Shown: one piece after another, positions 57,237-64,000 of the stretch | Position numbering within the stretch: the stretch's first letter is position 1 | How the letters are laid out: every line of letters begins with the position of its first letter | NCBI RefSeq assembly: GCF_012641275.1 | Contig: NZ_JABAIA010000003.1 | Location: 1,550,001-1,614,000, forward strand | Source: Chitinophaga varians | GTDB taxonomy: Bacteria; Bacteroidota; Bacteroidia; Chitinophagales; Chitinophagaceae | Length of the DNA: 64,000 bases | Direction of reading: 5' to 3' | Translations under genes and position numbers: made by a program | Notes under the pieces: generated by a model | What the model saw: only the letters and a program-made list of their open reading frames with translations | What the model was told of the DNA's origin: nothing | Databases searched by the model: none

Positions 57237-57304
57237 GAATTGGGGGATGGCGAAACGTGAACGGGATTCTCAGCTCAAAATTCACCTTTCGTCATCCGCA
57301 ATTC
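57237..57304. repeat. palindrome F: imperfect 24-25-nt arms
   Basis: Left arm 57237-57261 and right arm 57281-57304 pair with three mismatches and one bulge. The loop is 19 nt. It begins 1 nt after the KGG stop, and the next gene starts 45 nt on. Arms show no obvious tandem units. Part of the group of stop-anchored palindromes. Confidence 0.7.
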
Positions 57305-57349
57305 GTTCATAATTCTTCTTATATTTAGCATAACCATCAAATTCAAGTT

Positions 57350-57712
57350 ATGCTAGTATTGGCCAAGTTCCTGATCGCATTCGTTATGCTGGAACACTTC
57401 TACATCATGTGGTTCGAAATGTTTGCCTGGACCACCAAAGGGCCTAAGATTTTCCAGAAATTCCCCAAAGCACTATTCCCTGCCACCAAACCACTCGCTG
57501 CCAACCAGGGCCTCTATAACGGCTTTCTGGCTGCAGGACTGGGTTGGTCATTGCTCATTTCGGACCCGGAGTGGGCACGGCATACTGCGGATTTTTTTCT
57601 CGGCTGTGTAGCGGTAGCCGGTATTTACGGCGCGCTGACAGCCGATAAAAAAATCTTCCTGGTACAGGCGTTGCCTGCACTGGTAACCCTGTTATTGCTT
57701 CACCTGGCGTAA
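57350..57712 (+). CDS. DUF1304 membrane protein
   Basis: 120 residues, four helices: 'LVLAKFLIAFVMLEHFYIMWFEMFAW' with the DUF1304 signature ('EHfyI...EM..W'), 'NQGLYNGFLAAGLGWSLLI' ('NqGlYNGfLaagl'), 'FFLGCVAVAGIYGALTA' and 'VQALPALVTLLLLHL'. It is an inner-membrane protein of unknown function found in many bacteria and fungi. It lies 45 nt after palindrome F and 12 nt before the next gene, which is probably in the same unit. Confidence 0.93.
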   Translation: MLVLAKFLIAFVMLEHFYIMWFEMFAWTTKGPKIFQKFPKALFPATKPLAANQGLYNGFLAAGLGWSLLISDPEWARHTADFFLGCVAVAGIYGALTADKKIFLVQALPALVTLLLLHLA

Positions 57713-57724
57713 AAACAAGACCCG

Positions 57725-58132
57725 ATGATCGACGAAGCAGATATCAGGATTGGCAACTATGTGGCTTATTTTGACTACAATATGGAGGAATCAGTCTTTG
57801 TGGTGGAAGGGATACTGGACGGTTATATCTACAATTCCGGATTGCCCAGGAGTAAAATTCCCTGTGAGAAAGCCAACCCGGTACTACTGGACCTCTACCA
57901 GCTGATTAAATTCGACTTTATCCGCGGTGTGCCCGAAGAAGGGGAAGATGAAAACATCTATTCCCTGAAATACAACCGGCTTAACAGCCTGCATATCCGC
58001 CATGAAAACGGCTGTTTCCAGCCGGTCACGGAATCACCCAACGGCTTTGTGCCCTACGGCCGCCCGCTGGTGCATGTACATCAGCTGCAAAACCTGTTTC
58101 ATGCCCTCAGCCGCGACGAGCTAACCCTGTGA
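57725..58132 (+). CDS. small conserved Bacteroidota protein (RIGNYV...HQLQNLF type)
   Basis: 135 residues. It starts 'EADIRIGNYVAYFDYNMEESVFVVEGILDGYIYNSG' and ends 'YGRPLVHVHQLQNLFHALSRDELTL'. This frame, 'lriGNyv....' with 'v..vhqLQNLyfaLtg.EL', is widespread in Bacteroidota chromosomes and prophages, but no function is known. The C-terminal HQLQNL helix is the most conserved part. Convergent with the lipid kinase gene, overlapping by 12 nt. No other phage gene is near, so there is no evidence for a prophage here. Confidence 0.7.
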   Translation: MIDEADIRIGNYVAYFDYNMEESVFVVEGILDGYIYNSGLPRSKIPCEKANPVLLDLYQLIKFDFIRGVPEEGEDENIYSLKYNRLNSLHIRHENGCFQPVTESPNGFVPYGRPLVHVHQLQNLFHALSRDELTL

Positions 58133-59023
58133 CGCCTGCGGCGGGACAAAAACGGCCAGGGCGCGGGGTATTACTTCAGCCGTCACCTCATTTACCTTCC
58201 CCATATACTCCCCGTCAATCTGGAACTCCGCCTTTTTAGGCGTATGGATGTAGACCTTCCGGGCCCGGATGATCTCTGTTTTATGAGGGTTAAACGGGCG
58301 GCGGACAAACAGCATTTTGAGCGTCTCCAGCAGGGAGATCTTTTTCACCAGCACCACCTCGAAAATACCGTCGCTCAGGTCACTGACAGGGTTAATACAG
58401 GCCCCCGTCCCATATTTGCCGGCATTGGCCAGTACGATCATAAAGGCCTCCCGCGACAGCTGGTCAGCTCCGTTGTCTATTTCCACCGCAAACCGCTGCC
58501 GGTACCAGAACGTTTTCAGCACCACGCGTGCATAGCCTGTCATGCCCCGCACGCCGGACCGCTGGAAATACTTTACCAGCAAAGCATTCAGCCCGATATC
58601 ACTCAGATGGATGGAAATATCCCGGCCATTGATGCGTATCACATCTATTTTACGGACATGGGCCTGCAATAACAGCTCCAGCGCCGCATCCCATGATTCG
58701 GGGATGCACAGGTCGCGCGCCATGCCGTTGGCCGAACCTGCCGGCAGAATACCCAGCGGAATGTCCTTGTTCAACAGGCAGGTGGCCACCATCTTCACCG
58801 TACCATCGCCGCCGGCAGCCACCACGCCGTCCCACCCGCCTTCGTGCAACAGCTGCAGCAAACGCGCTTCATCGGCAGCTGGACTGCCGGTCAACAGCAT
58901 CGACTCACCCCGGACATTTTCATGGCGCTGCAAAAAACGTTGGACTGCTTCTTGCGGAGCAACTTTCCGGGCAGCTCCCGAAGCGGGATTAATAACGAAT
59001 AATAATCTTAACTTCTTTTCCAT
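58121..59023 (-). CDS. diacylglycerol/lipid kinase, YegS/DgkB type
   Basis: 300 residues from ATG 59023 (MEKKLRLLFVINPASG); the longer frame adds 17 residues. DAGK catalytic domain motifs: NPASGA (12-17), GGDGT (71-75) and 'LGILPAGSANGMARDL' (90-105), then a beta-sandwich domain ending 'FQIDGEYMG'. It would phosphorylate diacylglycerol or a related lipid with ATP. The start codon is 14 nt from that of a divergent gene for a phosphatidate phosphatase, the reverse reaction, which supports a role in lipid head-group turnover. The promoter must lie in the neighbour's coding part. Confidence 0.92.
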   Translation of the reverse strand: MEKKLRLLFVINPASGAARKVAPQEAVQRFLQRHENVRGESMLLTGSPAADEARLLQLLHEGGWDGVVAAGGDGTVKMVATCLLNKDIPLGILPAGSANGMARDLCIPESWDAALELLLQAHVRKIDVIRINGRDISIHLSDIGLNALLVKYFQRSGVRGMTGYARVVLKTFWYRQRFAVEIDNGADQLSREAFMIVLANAGKYGTGACINPVSDLSDGIFEVVLVKKISLLETLKMLFVRRPFNPHKTEIIRARKVYIHTPKKAEFQIDGEYMGKVNEVTAEVIPRALAVFVPPQASQG

Positions 59024-59037
59024 TTGAGTAGCATGAT

Positions 59038-60102
59038 ATGCATTCATCCGGCAAATACAAATATGACGCCGCAAAAGACAGCCGCTCCCGGCGCTGGTGG
59101 GCCCGTATCGGCATCAACACCGGCACGGTGGTAAAAGTTTATCACGGATACGGCCATGAAGGCGAGTTACAGGTATTTGGACATGTGCTCTCCCGCAGCC
59201 CCCTTACGGAGGGGCGTACCCGTTATCACCTGCTGGGCAATATATGGGCCCTGCTCCGGTTGTTCATGGTAAAACCCAAGCCCCTTGCCGCTGTGCAACT
59301 GCTATGGCAGGGACAGACCATCCATGCGAAAACAGCAGATGACGGCTTTTTTCACTTCCAGTGGAAACCGGAGTATCCTACTTCCGCTGGCTGGCACCCT
59401 GTAACGGTAACGCATACACAAAATGGGGAAAATATTGCAGCTGGCACCGGTGAAATATATATTCCCCATCGTACGCAGTTTGGCTGCATATCTGACATTG
59501 ATGACACGTTTCTCATCTCCCACTCAGACAAGCCGTTCCGAAAACTGAAAGTGCTCTTTACCCATAATGCCGCCAGCAGGCGCCCCTTTGAAGGCGCTGT
59601 GCGCCACTATCAGCTGCTCAGCCACGGACATACCGTACCACCTATTCCCAATCCCTTTTTTTATGTGTCCAGCAGTGAATGGAACCTGTATGATTATATC
59701 CGGGAATTTTCGCATGCCTGGAAACTGCCGGAAGGCGTTTACCTGCTGAATCAGCTAAAACGCTTCTCTCAGCTGCTGAAAACAGGCCGGGGGAAACATC
59801 ATACTAAATTTACCCGTATAGCCCGTATACTGGAAAGTTACCCTCATATGCCCTTTATTCTGCTGGGAGATGATACCCAGCAAGACCCCTACATTTATGA
59901 GGCGATCGCCCGCCATTTTCCCCGCCGGATCATCTGTGTGTACCTGCGCCACCTCTCCGCTCAAAAGAAACCGGGAGTGCTGGCAGTGGCCCGCAACCTG
60001 GAGACATTAGGCATTGCGTGCTGTTATTTCCGGCACAGTGAAGAGGCGATCGCGCACTCACGCCACATGGGGCTTATTGCTCCCCTGCCGGCATCCTGGT
60101 GA
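59038..60102 (+). CDS. APP1-type phosphatidate phosphatase
   Basis: 354 residues. DUF2183/APP1 catalytic domain with the HAD-like 'CISDIDDTFLISHSDKP' (DIDDT at 153-157), 'FFYVSSSEWNLYDYIREF', 'KFTRIARILESYPHMPFILLGDDTQQDPYIYEAIA' and an N-terminal beta domain (about 30-140). Yeast App1 removes phosphate from phosphatidic acid to yield diacylglycerol. No signal peptide. It faces a lipid kinase gene, with only 14 nt between the starts, and its 3' end overlaps the convergent methyltransferase gene by 29 nt. A later start is possible but the N-terminal 'KDSRSRRWW' segment looks native. Confidence 0.9.
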   Translation: MHSSGKYKYDAAKDSRSRRWWARIGINTGTVVKVYHGYGHEGELQVFGHVLSRSPLTEGRTRYHLLGNIWALLRLFMVKPKPLAAVQLLWQGQTIHAKTADDGFFHFQWKPEYPTSAGWHPVTVTHTQNGENIAAGTGEIYIPHRTQFGCISDIDDTFLISHSDKPFRKLKVLFTHNAASRRPFEGAVRHYQLLSHGHTVPPIPNPFFYVSSSEWNLYDYIREFSHAWKLPEGVYLLNQLKRFSQLLKTGRGKHHTKFTRIARILESYPHMPFILLGDDTQQDPYIYEAIARHFPRRIICVYLRHLSAQKKPGVLAVARNLETLGIACCYFRHSEEAIAHSRHMGLIAPLPASW

Positions 60103-60997
60103 CAATGGTACAGGAAAACCGGGCCGTCACCGGGATAGTGCGGACGATAAATTCTTCGGGAGACAGATATTTTTCCACCATTGGTAGTGAGGGCGCATAG
60201 TGGTAACTGCCGCCGGGACGCAATGCCCGCAGCATTTCCATGTATTTGGCGGCATACCGTGTACAATCGGGGCTGTTGCGGTGGTGGTGATGCAGAAAGT
60301 GATTGGAGAAAGAAAGGTTGGAAACGATAGTGCCCCAATAACCCGACGGCAGAACAAAATCCAGCCAGTCGCCCGTCTTCAGGTAAGCCTCCGGCGTCGC
60401 AATAAACCGGTCCACCCCATAGGCGGCAATACCCTGTTGCCGTAACAGCCGTACCAGGGCGGCCTGTGTACCGCACCCCATATCCAGTACCGGCTCCTTC
60501 AATGTGGCAAGGTCCAGTTGCAGTACGTCCAGTTGCAGGGCTGCGGCATATTCGGCACAGACGACGGGCTTCAGCTGCGCGCCGGCCTGACTGTAATATG
60601 TTTCAAAAAAAGGATGGGTACGTTGCAACCACCGCTGCAGGCGCCTGGTGTGCCGCGCTGTCAGCAGTGTTTCATGGAAACTGCCGGATGTGGCGGCAGC
60701 GACAATATCCTCCACCAGGGCGACATACACTTCCTTCAGGGCCGCAGTGTTGGCGGCGGCCATATCGAAGTATTGGTTCACTTCACAAAAGGTGCGGCGG
60801 GCGCTTCCCGTCAGGTAATCCACCACTTCCGCCGCCTTGTCCGCATCGCGCAGCGCCAGTATTTCCGGTACGCCTTCCGTCGTCAGGCGGCGGGTGACCG
60901 CTGTCCAGCCGATTTCATTGCCGGGATAAAAAAAATTGTGCCGGGCATGTTGCTGATACTGGCAATCAATACTGTGGCGGATAAGGTTGGATATCAT
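60074..60997 (-). CDS. class I SAM-dependent methyltransferase
   Basis: 307 residues from ATG 60997 (MISNLIRHSIDC); the longer frame adds 34 residues. The N-terminal half is helical without a known domain ('AEVVDYLTGSARRTFCEVNQYFDM'). The second half is a Rossmann-type methyltransferase with motif I 'VLDMGCGTQAALVRLL' (170-185) and acidic 'YGVDRF' after strand 2, then 'GTIVSNLSFSNHFLHHHHRN' (motif IV region with a His run) and 'LRPGGSYHYAPSLP'. The substrate is unknown; the His cluster is unusual. A TACCTTTG box lies 4 nt before the ATG. Confidence 0.85.
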   Translation of the reverse strand: MISNLIRHSIDCQYQQHARHNFFYPGNEIGWTAVTRRLTTEGVPEILALRDADKAAEVVDYLTGSARRTFCEVNQYFDMAAANTAALKEVYVALVEDIVAAATSGSFHETLLTARHTRRLQRWLQRTHPFFETYYSQAGAQLKPVVCAEYAAALQLDVLQLDLATLKEPVLDMGCGTQAALVRLLRQQGIAAYGVDRFIATPEAYLKTGDWLDFVLPSGYWGTIVSNLSFSNHFLHHHHRNSPDCTRYAAKYMEMLRALRPGGSYHYAPSLPMVEKYLSPEEFIVRTIPVTARFSCTIVTRMPAGEQ

Positions 60998-61001
60998 GCT
61001 G

Positions 61002-61009
61002 CAAAGGTA
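61002..61009 (-). promoter_or_regulatory. candidate -7 element (TACCTTTG) abutting the start codon
   Basis: A full TAnnTTTG match on the minus strand, 4 nt before the methyltransferase ATG at 60997. Suggests a nearly leaderless mRNA. Confidence 0.4.
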
Positions 61010-61082
61010 TATCAAAAAAAAGCAGTCAGGCCGTGAGGCCTGACTGTTGTTCAAACAATTAACGATGTCGTATATACGAAAA

Positions 61083-62837
61083 TCAATGACGGTTGCCATG
61101 CATCAGCTGGTCCACCACCTGGTGGAAAGATCCCGCATTTGTCACGGCGCCATCATTGACGAAAAATATTTCGTCGGCATTTTCGATGGTATTGAGGCGG
61201 TGCGCGATAATTACCCTGGTGGTGGTAGCCGGTAATTTATCCAGTATTTCACCCAGCAGTTTTTCCGTCACCGTATCGATATTGGCGGTAGCTTCGTCCA
61301 GTATCAGCAGGTCCGGTTTGCGCAACACGGCGCGTATAAAGGCGATCAGCTGTTTTTGCCCAAGGCTTACCCCTTCTCCGGCCGACTGTACCTGCGTGTC
61401 CAGTCCATGCTCAAACAGGCCCAGTAACTTTTCCAGGTTGGCGGTACGGATCACTTCTTCCAGTTGATCGTTGGTGTAATTTTCATATTCTTCGTTGCCA
61501 TACAGGATGTTTTCCCGGACGGTGCCGGTAAACAGGATGGGATCCTGCAAAATGAAGCCGATGCGGCGGGTGCGTTCTGCCGGAGCAAAGGAACGGATGT
61601 CTTTTCCATCAAGCAGTACGCGGCCTTTTACCGGATCATACAGGCGGGCTATCAGCGAGGCGGTGGTGGTTTTACCGCCACCGGTAGGGCCTACCAGCGC
61701 ATATGTTTTTCCTTTCTCGAGACGGAGGTTGATGTTGTGCAGTATCTCACGTCCTTCGTCATAGCCGAAGTGCACCTGTTTCATTTCCAGCAATGGCGCG
61801 GCTTCCTGCCGGGTATGATCGTCGATGGTACCCATATTGTTTTCCAGCACCAGTATCTCTGAGATACGCTCCCATCCGGCCATGGCCGTCTGGAAGTTGG
61901 CCCACAGGGTTGCCAGTTGCCGCAGCGGGCTGTAAAAGTAATTGACATAGGCGATGTAGCTGACCAGCAATCCTATGGTAAAAGAACCAGTGCTGATCAG
62001 GTGTACGCCGTAAATCAGTATCAGCAGTTGCGCCATGCTGGACATCAAACTGTAAAACGGCAGAAATACGTTGTTGGCAATGCCCATGGCAGTTGCCGTC
62101 GTGTAGTTTTTCCGGTTGGCTTCATTGAACCGGTGCATGAAATAGTCACGGCGACCGAAAGCCACCACCACTTTAAAGTTGCTGAGGCTTTCCTGTATTT
62201 CCGCACTCAGTCCGCCTACCGTTTTCAGGTTCGCCGCATTTTTCTTTTTCACCCAGGGGGACAGCAGCCTGGTAAAAATCAGGGCCAGCAAGGCAGGCAA
62301 CAGTGCCAGCGCGCCCAGCCTGATGTTCAGCGTCAGCAGGAAAATGCCGGCACCGGTCATGGAGATAATGCTGCCCACGAACTGCATCAGCGCCTGTGAA
62401 AAAAACTGGTTGAGTTTATCTGTATCGTTGTTTACGCGGGAAATCAGGTCGCCGGCCTTGTTTTGGTTAAAAAAGGCCACCGGCAGTTGCTGCAACTTAT
62501 GAAACACCGCATTGCGCAAGGTATAGAGCGTACGTTGCCCTACTGTGCCCATGAGTTTTGTTTGCAGATAGTTGACACCGAAAGCGGCCAGATAAACCAC
62601 CAGCAGCACAGCGGAGTATACCAGCACCCCGTGATACTGTTTGTGCATCACGTAGGTATCGATGGCATAGGCCGTGAGCAAAGGGCCGAGCAGGTTCAGT
62701 CCGGAGTTGCCGATGGTAGCCAGCAATGCCAAAGCCAGTTTGCTCTTTTCATGGGAAATCAGCTGTAACAGGCCTTTGAAAGCGGTGTAGTTTGACACGC
62801 CTTTTCCCGTAACAGGTTTATTAAGATTGTAATTCAT
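61083..62837 (-). CDS. ABC exporter subunit with canonical catalytic residues (heterodimer half)
   Basis: 584 residues from ATG 62837; the longer frame adds 23 residues overlapping the upstream gene, and the chosen start overlaps it by 17 nt. Six membrane helices (about 30-320) and one ATPase domain: Walker A GPTGGGKT (383-390), Walker B LLILDEAT (510-517) with the catalytic Glu, and His546 in 'IIAHRL'. The signature, however, reads VSLGQ (490-494) instead of LSGGQ. The upstream gene has the opposite defects, so the two should form an asymmetric heterodimer with one working and one degenerate ATP site. Substrate unknown. Confidence 0.93.
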   Translation of the reverse strand: MNYNLNKPVTGKGVSNYTAFKGLLQLISHEKSKLALALLATIGNSGLNLLGPLLTAYAIDTYVMHKQYHGVLVYSAVLLVVYLAAFGVNYLQTKLMGTVGQRTLYTLRNAVFHKLQQLPVAFFNQNKAGDLISRVNNDTDKLNQFFSQALMQFVGSIISMTGAGIFLLTLNIRLGALALLPALLALIFTRLLSPWVKKKNAANLKTVGGLSAEIQESLSNFKVVVAFGRRDYFMHRFNEANRKNYTTATAMGIANNVFLPFYSLMSSMAQLLILIYGVHLISTGSFTIGLLVSYIAYVNYFYSPLRQLATLWANFQTAMAGWERISEILVLENNMGTIDDHTRQEAAPLLEMKQVHFGYDEGREILHNINLRLEKGKTYALVGPTGGGKTTTASLIARLYDPVKGRVLLDGKDIRSFAPAERTRRIGFILQDPILFTGTVRENILYGNEEYENYTNDQLEEVIRTANLEKLLGLFEHGLDTQVQSAGEGVSLGQKQLIAFIRAVLRKPDLLILDEATANIDTVTEKLLGEILDKLPATTTRVIIAHRLNTIENADEIFFVNDGAVTNAGSFHQVVDQLMHGNRH

Positions 62838-64000
62838 AATTGCTGGTGCTTTGCTGGGAGTTAAAAATCTGTACATAGTCCGGGCTTTTCTCCATGAGCT
62901 CTTCATGGGTGCCGGCTGCGATCATTTCGCCCTGCATGAGGAGGATGATCTGATCGTAGTGGGTGACCGCCCCGATTTTCTGGGTGACAGACACGAGGGT
63001 GAGGTCGGGGTAGTTCCGGTGTACATTGGCCAGGATCTTCCGCTCAGTGCGGGTATCTACGCGGGCGGTAAAATCGTCCAGCAGCAGTATTTTCGGGTCC
63101 AGTGCCAGCGCACGGGCCAGCATGAGCCGTTGTTTTTGTCCGCCGGAGAGACTGGTGCCACGCTCCGACACAATGGTGCTGAGCTTTTCGGGCAGCTGGT
63201 CGGTAAATTCCTTTACTTCCGCCGTGGTGATCGCTTTTTCCAGCGATGCGTCGGTGACCACGTCACTGAAAGCTATATTTTCCCGGACGCTCATGTTAAA
63301 CACCACGCTGTCCTGGAACACAAATCCCACCTGCTGGTGAAAGGATTCGCTTTCGTAGTCCGCGATATTTTCGCCGTCAATTTTTATGGCCCCTTCGTTG
63401 GGTTTGGTCAACCGCATCAGCAGGTAAAGCAGTTGTGTTTTCCCTGCGGCCGTGGGCCCGATGATCGCTATTTTGGAACCCGCTTTTACGGAGAAGGAGA
63501 TATCTTTCAGCACCGGTTTTTCGCCGTAGCTGAGCGACACATGTTCACAGGAGATGCTGCCATCGAGCTTTTTGACGAGGGTGCCTGTTTCCAGCATGTC
63601 CGGAGAATTCAGTACACCGGAGATACGCTGGTAGGAAGCTGTAGCCTGTGCGATCACGTTGCTCATAAAACCTATTACGAGCACCGGGAATATCAGCAGC
63701 GTCAGGTAGCTGTTGAACGCCGCAAAATCACCGATGGTCATGCTGCCGTCGATCACAAAGCGGCCGCCCAGCGCGAGGATGGCCAGACCGGTCATATTAG
63801 CCGTAAAAACGATCACCGGAATCAGTCCGGCGAACAGCCGCAGGATGGAGAGGCCGAATTCCAGCGCCTTTCCGTTGGCATCCAGGAATTTTTCGTACTC
63901 CCGCTGCTGTGAGTTCACCACGTTGATAAGCGCAGCGCCAAGGATACTTTCGTTGATCACCTTATTGAGCCGGTCCATCACTTCGCGGCTTTTCATAAAC
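62821..64000 (-). CDS. ABC exporter subunit with degenerate catalytic site (heterodimer half; 5' end outside window)
   Basis: At least 393 residues visible, covering the last helices of the membrane domain and the whole ATPase domain. Walker A is GPTAAGKT and the signature TSLSGGQKQ is canonical. In Walker B the catalytic Glu is Asp ('ILLLDDFTARVD'), and the switch His is Gln ('LVSVTQKIGA'). This is the pattern of the non-catalytic half of heterodimeric exporters such as TM287/288 and LmrCD. The downstream gene encodes the complementary half. Ends in 'YELQS', and its stop region contains the next start. Confidence 0.93.
   Translation of the reverse strand, partial: FMKSREVMDRLNKVINESILGAALINVVNSQQREYEKFLDANGKALEFGLSILRLFAGLIPVIVFTANMTGLAILALGGRFVIDGSMTIGDFAAFNSYLTLLIFPVLVIGFMSNVIAQATASYQRISGVLNSPDMLETGTLVKKLDGSISCEHVSLSYGEKPVLKDISFSVKAGSKIAIIGPTAAGKTQLLYLLMRLTKPNEGAIKIDGENIADYESESFHQQVGFVFQDSVVFNMSVRENIAFSDVVTDASLEKAITTAEVKEFTDQLPEKLSTIVSERGTSLSGGQKQRLMLARALALDPKILLLDDFTARVDTRTERKILANVHRNYPDLTLVSVTQKIGAVTHYDQIILLMQGEMIAAGTHEELMEKSPDYVQIFNSQQSTSNYELQS

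Noticed and set aside
57725..58132. Prophage fragment
   Set aside because: The protein type occurs in prophages, but no integrase, capsid, lysis or attachment site is near, and flanking genes are chromosomal.
62851..63912. 353-codon plus-strand frame at the window end
   Set aside because: Lies opposite an ABC ATPase with all motifs; shadow.

Overview
The window looks like ordinary chromosome from a Bacteroidota bacterium, most like Chitinophaga or a relative in the Chitinophagaceae; this is inferred from gene content, not from a marker gene. Pointers are an ECF sigma / FecR / STN-type TonB receptor / DUF4249 locus, DUF4142, DUF6496 and KGG stress proteins, several '...SC' lipoproteins, a DPP-IV-type peptidase, and promoter -7 elements of the Bacteroidota type TAnnTTTG. 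No rRNA, tRNA, CRISPR array, transposase, integrase or phage structural gene was recognised. About 60 genes are listed.

Layout. 1-3.1 kb: N-terminal part of an ABC exporter, purC, and a DEDDh exonuclease/GIY-YIG fusion. 3.1-7.8 kb: an export operon (TolC, HlyD, two ABC-2 permeases) with no ATPase gene beside it. 8.1-11.4 kb: a plus-strand stress cluster: YceI, an MhqO-like dioxygenase, an MhqD-like hydrolase, OsmC, a YjdI+CDGSH iron-sulfur protein and a YjdJ-like acetyltransferase. 11.5-13.1 kb: two DUF4142 lipoprotein paralogues that share an upstream motif. 13.1-15.5 kb: a zinc-ribbon membrane protein and an SPFH-GYF2 protein resembling Bacillus YdjG/YdjI. 15.6-24.6 kb: a CopB-type P-type ATPase, esterases, lipoproteins (two of them tandem paralogues) and an acyl-CoA dehydrogenase. 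24.7-32.7 kb: a GH3 glycosidase and the divergent sigma/anti-sigma/TonB receptor/DUF4249 operon. 32.8-39.3 kb: ornithine aminotransferase, a VIT-like protein, DPP-IV, TRIC and MarC membrane proteins. 39.8-45.5 kb: an RND efflux operon. 46-51 kb: an aldo/keto reductase, two outer-membrane barrels and a SelW-like protein. 51-56 kb: a TPR histidine kinase, an Lrp regulator divergent from a histidine decarboxylase, and an MscS channel. 56.2-58.1 kb: a histone-H1-like protein, a KGG protein, DUF1304 and a small conserved protein. 58.1-64 kb: a lipid kinase divergent from an APP1 phosphatidate phosphatase, a methyltransferase and a heterodimeric ABC exporter running off the end.

The most unusual structure is non-coding. 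Seven long imperfect palindromes (8640-8726, 14253-14369, 35128-35226, 45542-45666, 49134-49219, 50419-50538, 57237-57304) all lie between two genes of the same direction. Each begins within about 8 nt of the upstream stop codon. In five of them the arms are built from short tandem units (7 or about 15-16 nt), and several carry a smaller hairpin in the loop. A second signal is a 17-nt identical motif about 150 nt upstream of both DUF4142 genes, with a weaker look-alike upstream of the KGG stress gene.

Limits: all calls come from reading the sequence and translations. Start codons moved from the longest frame are explained in the entries. Transmembrane counts and family names are from inspection, not from searches.
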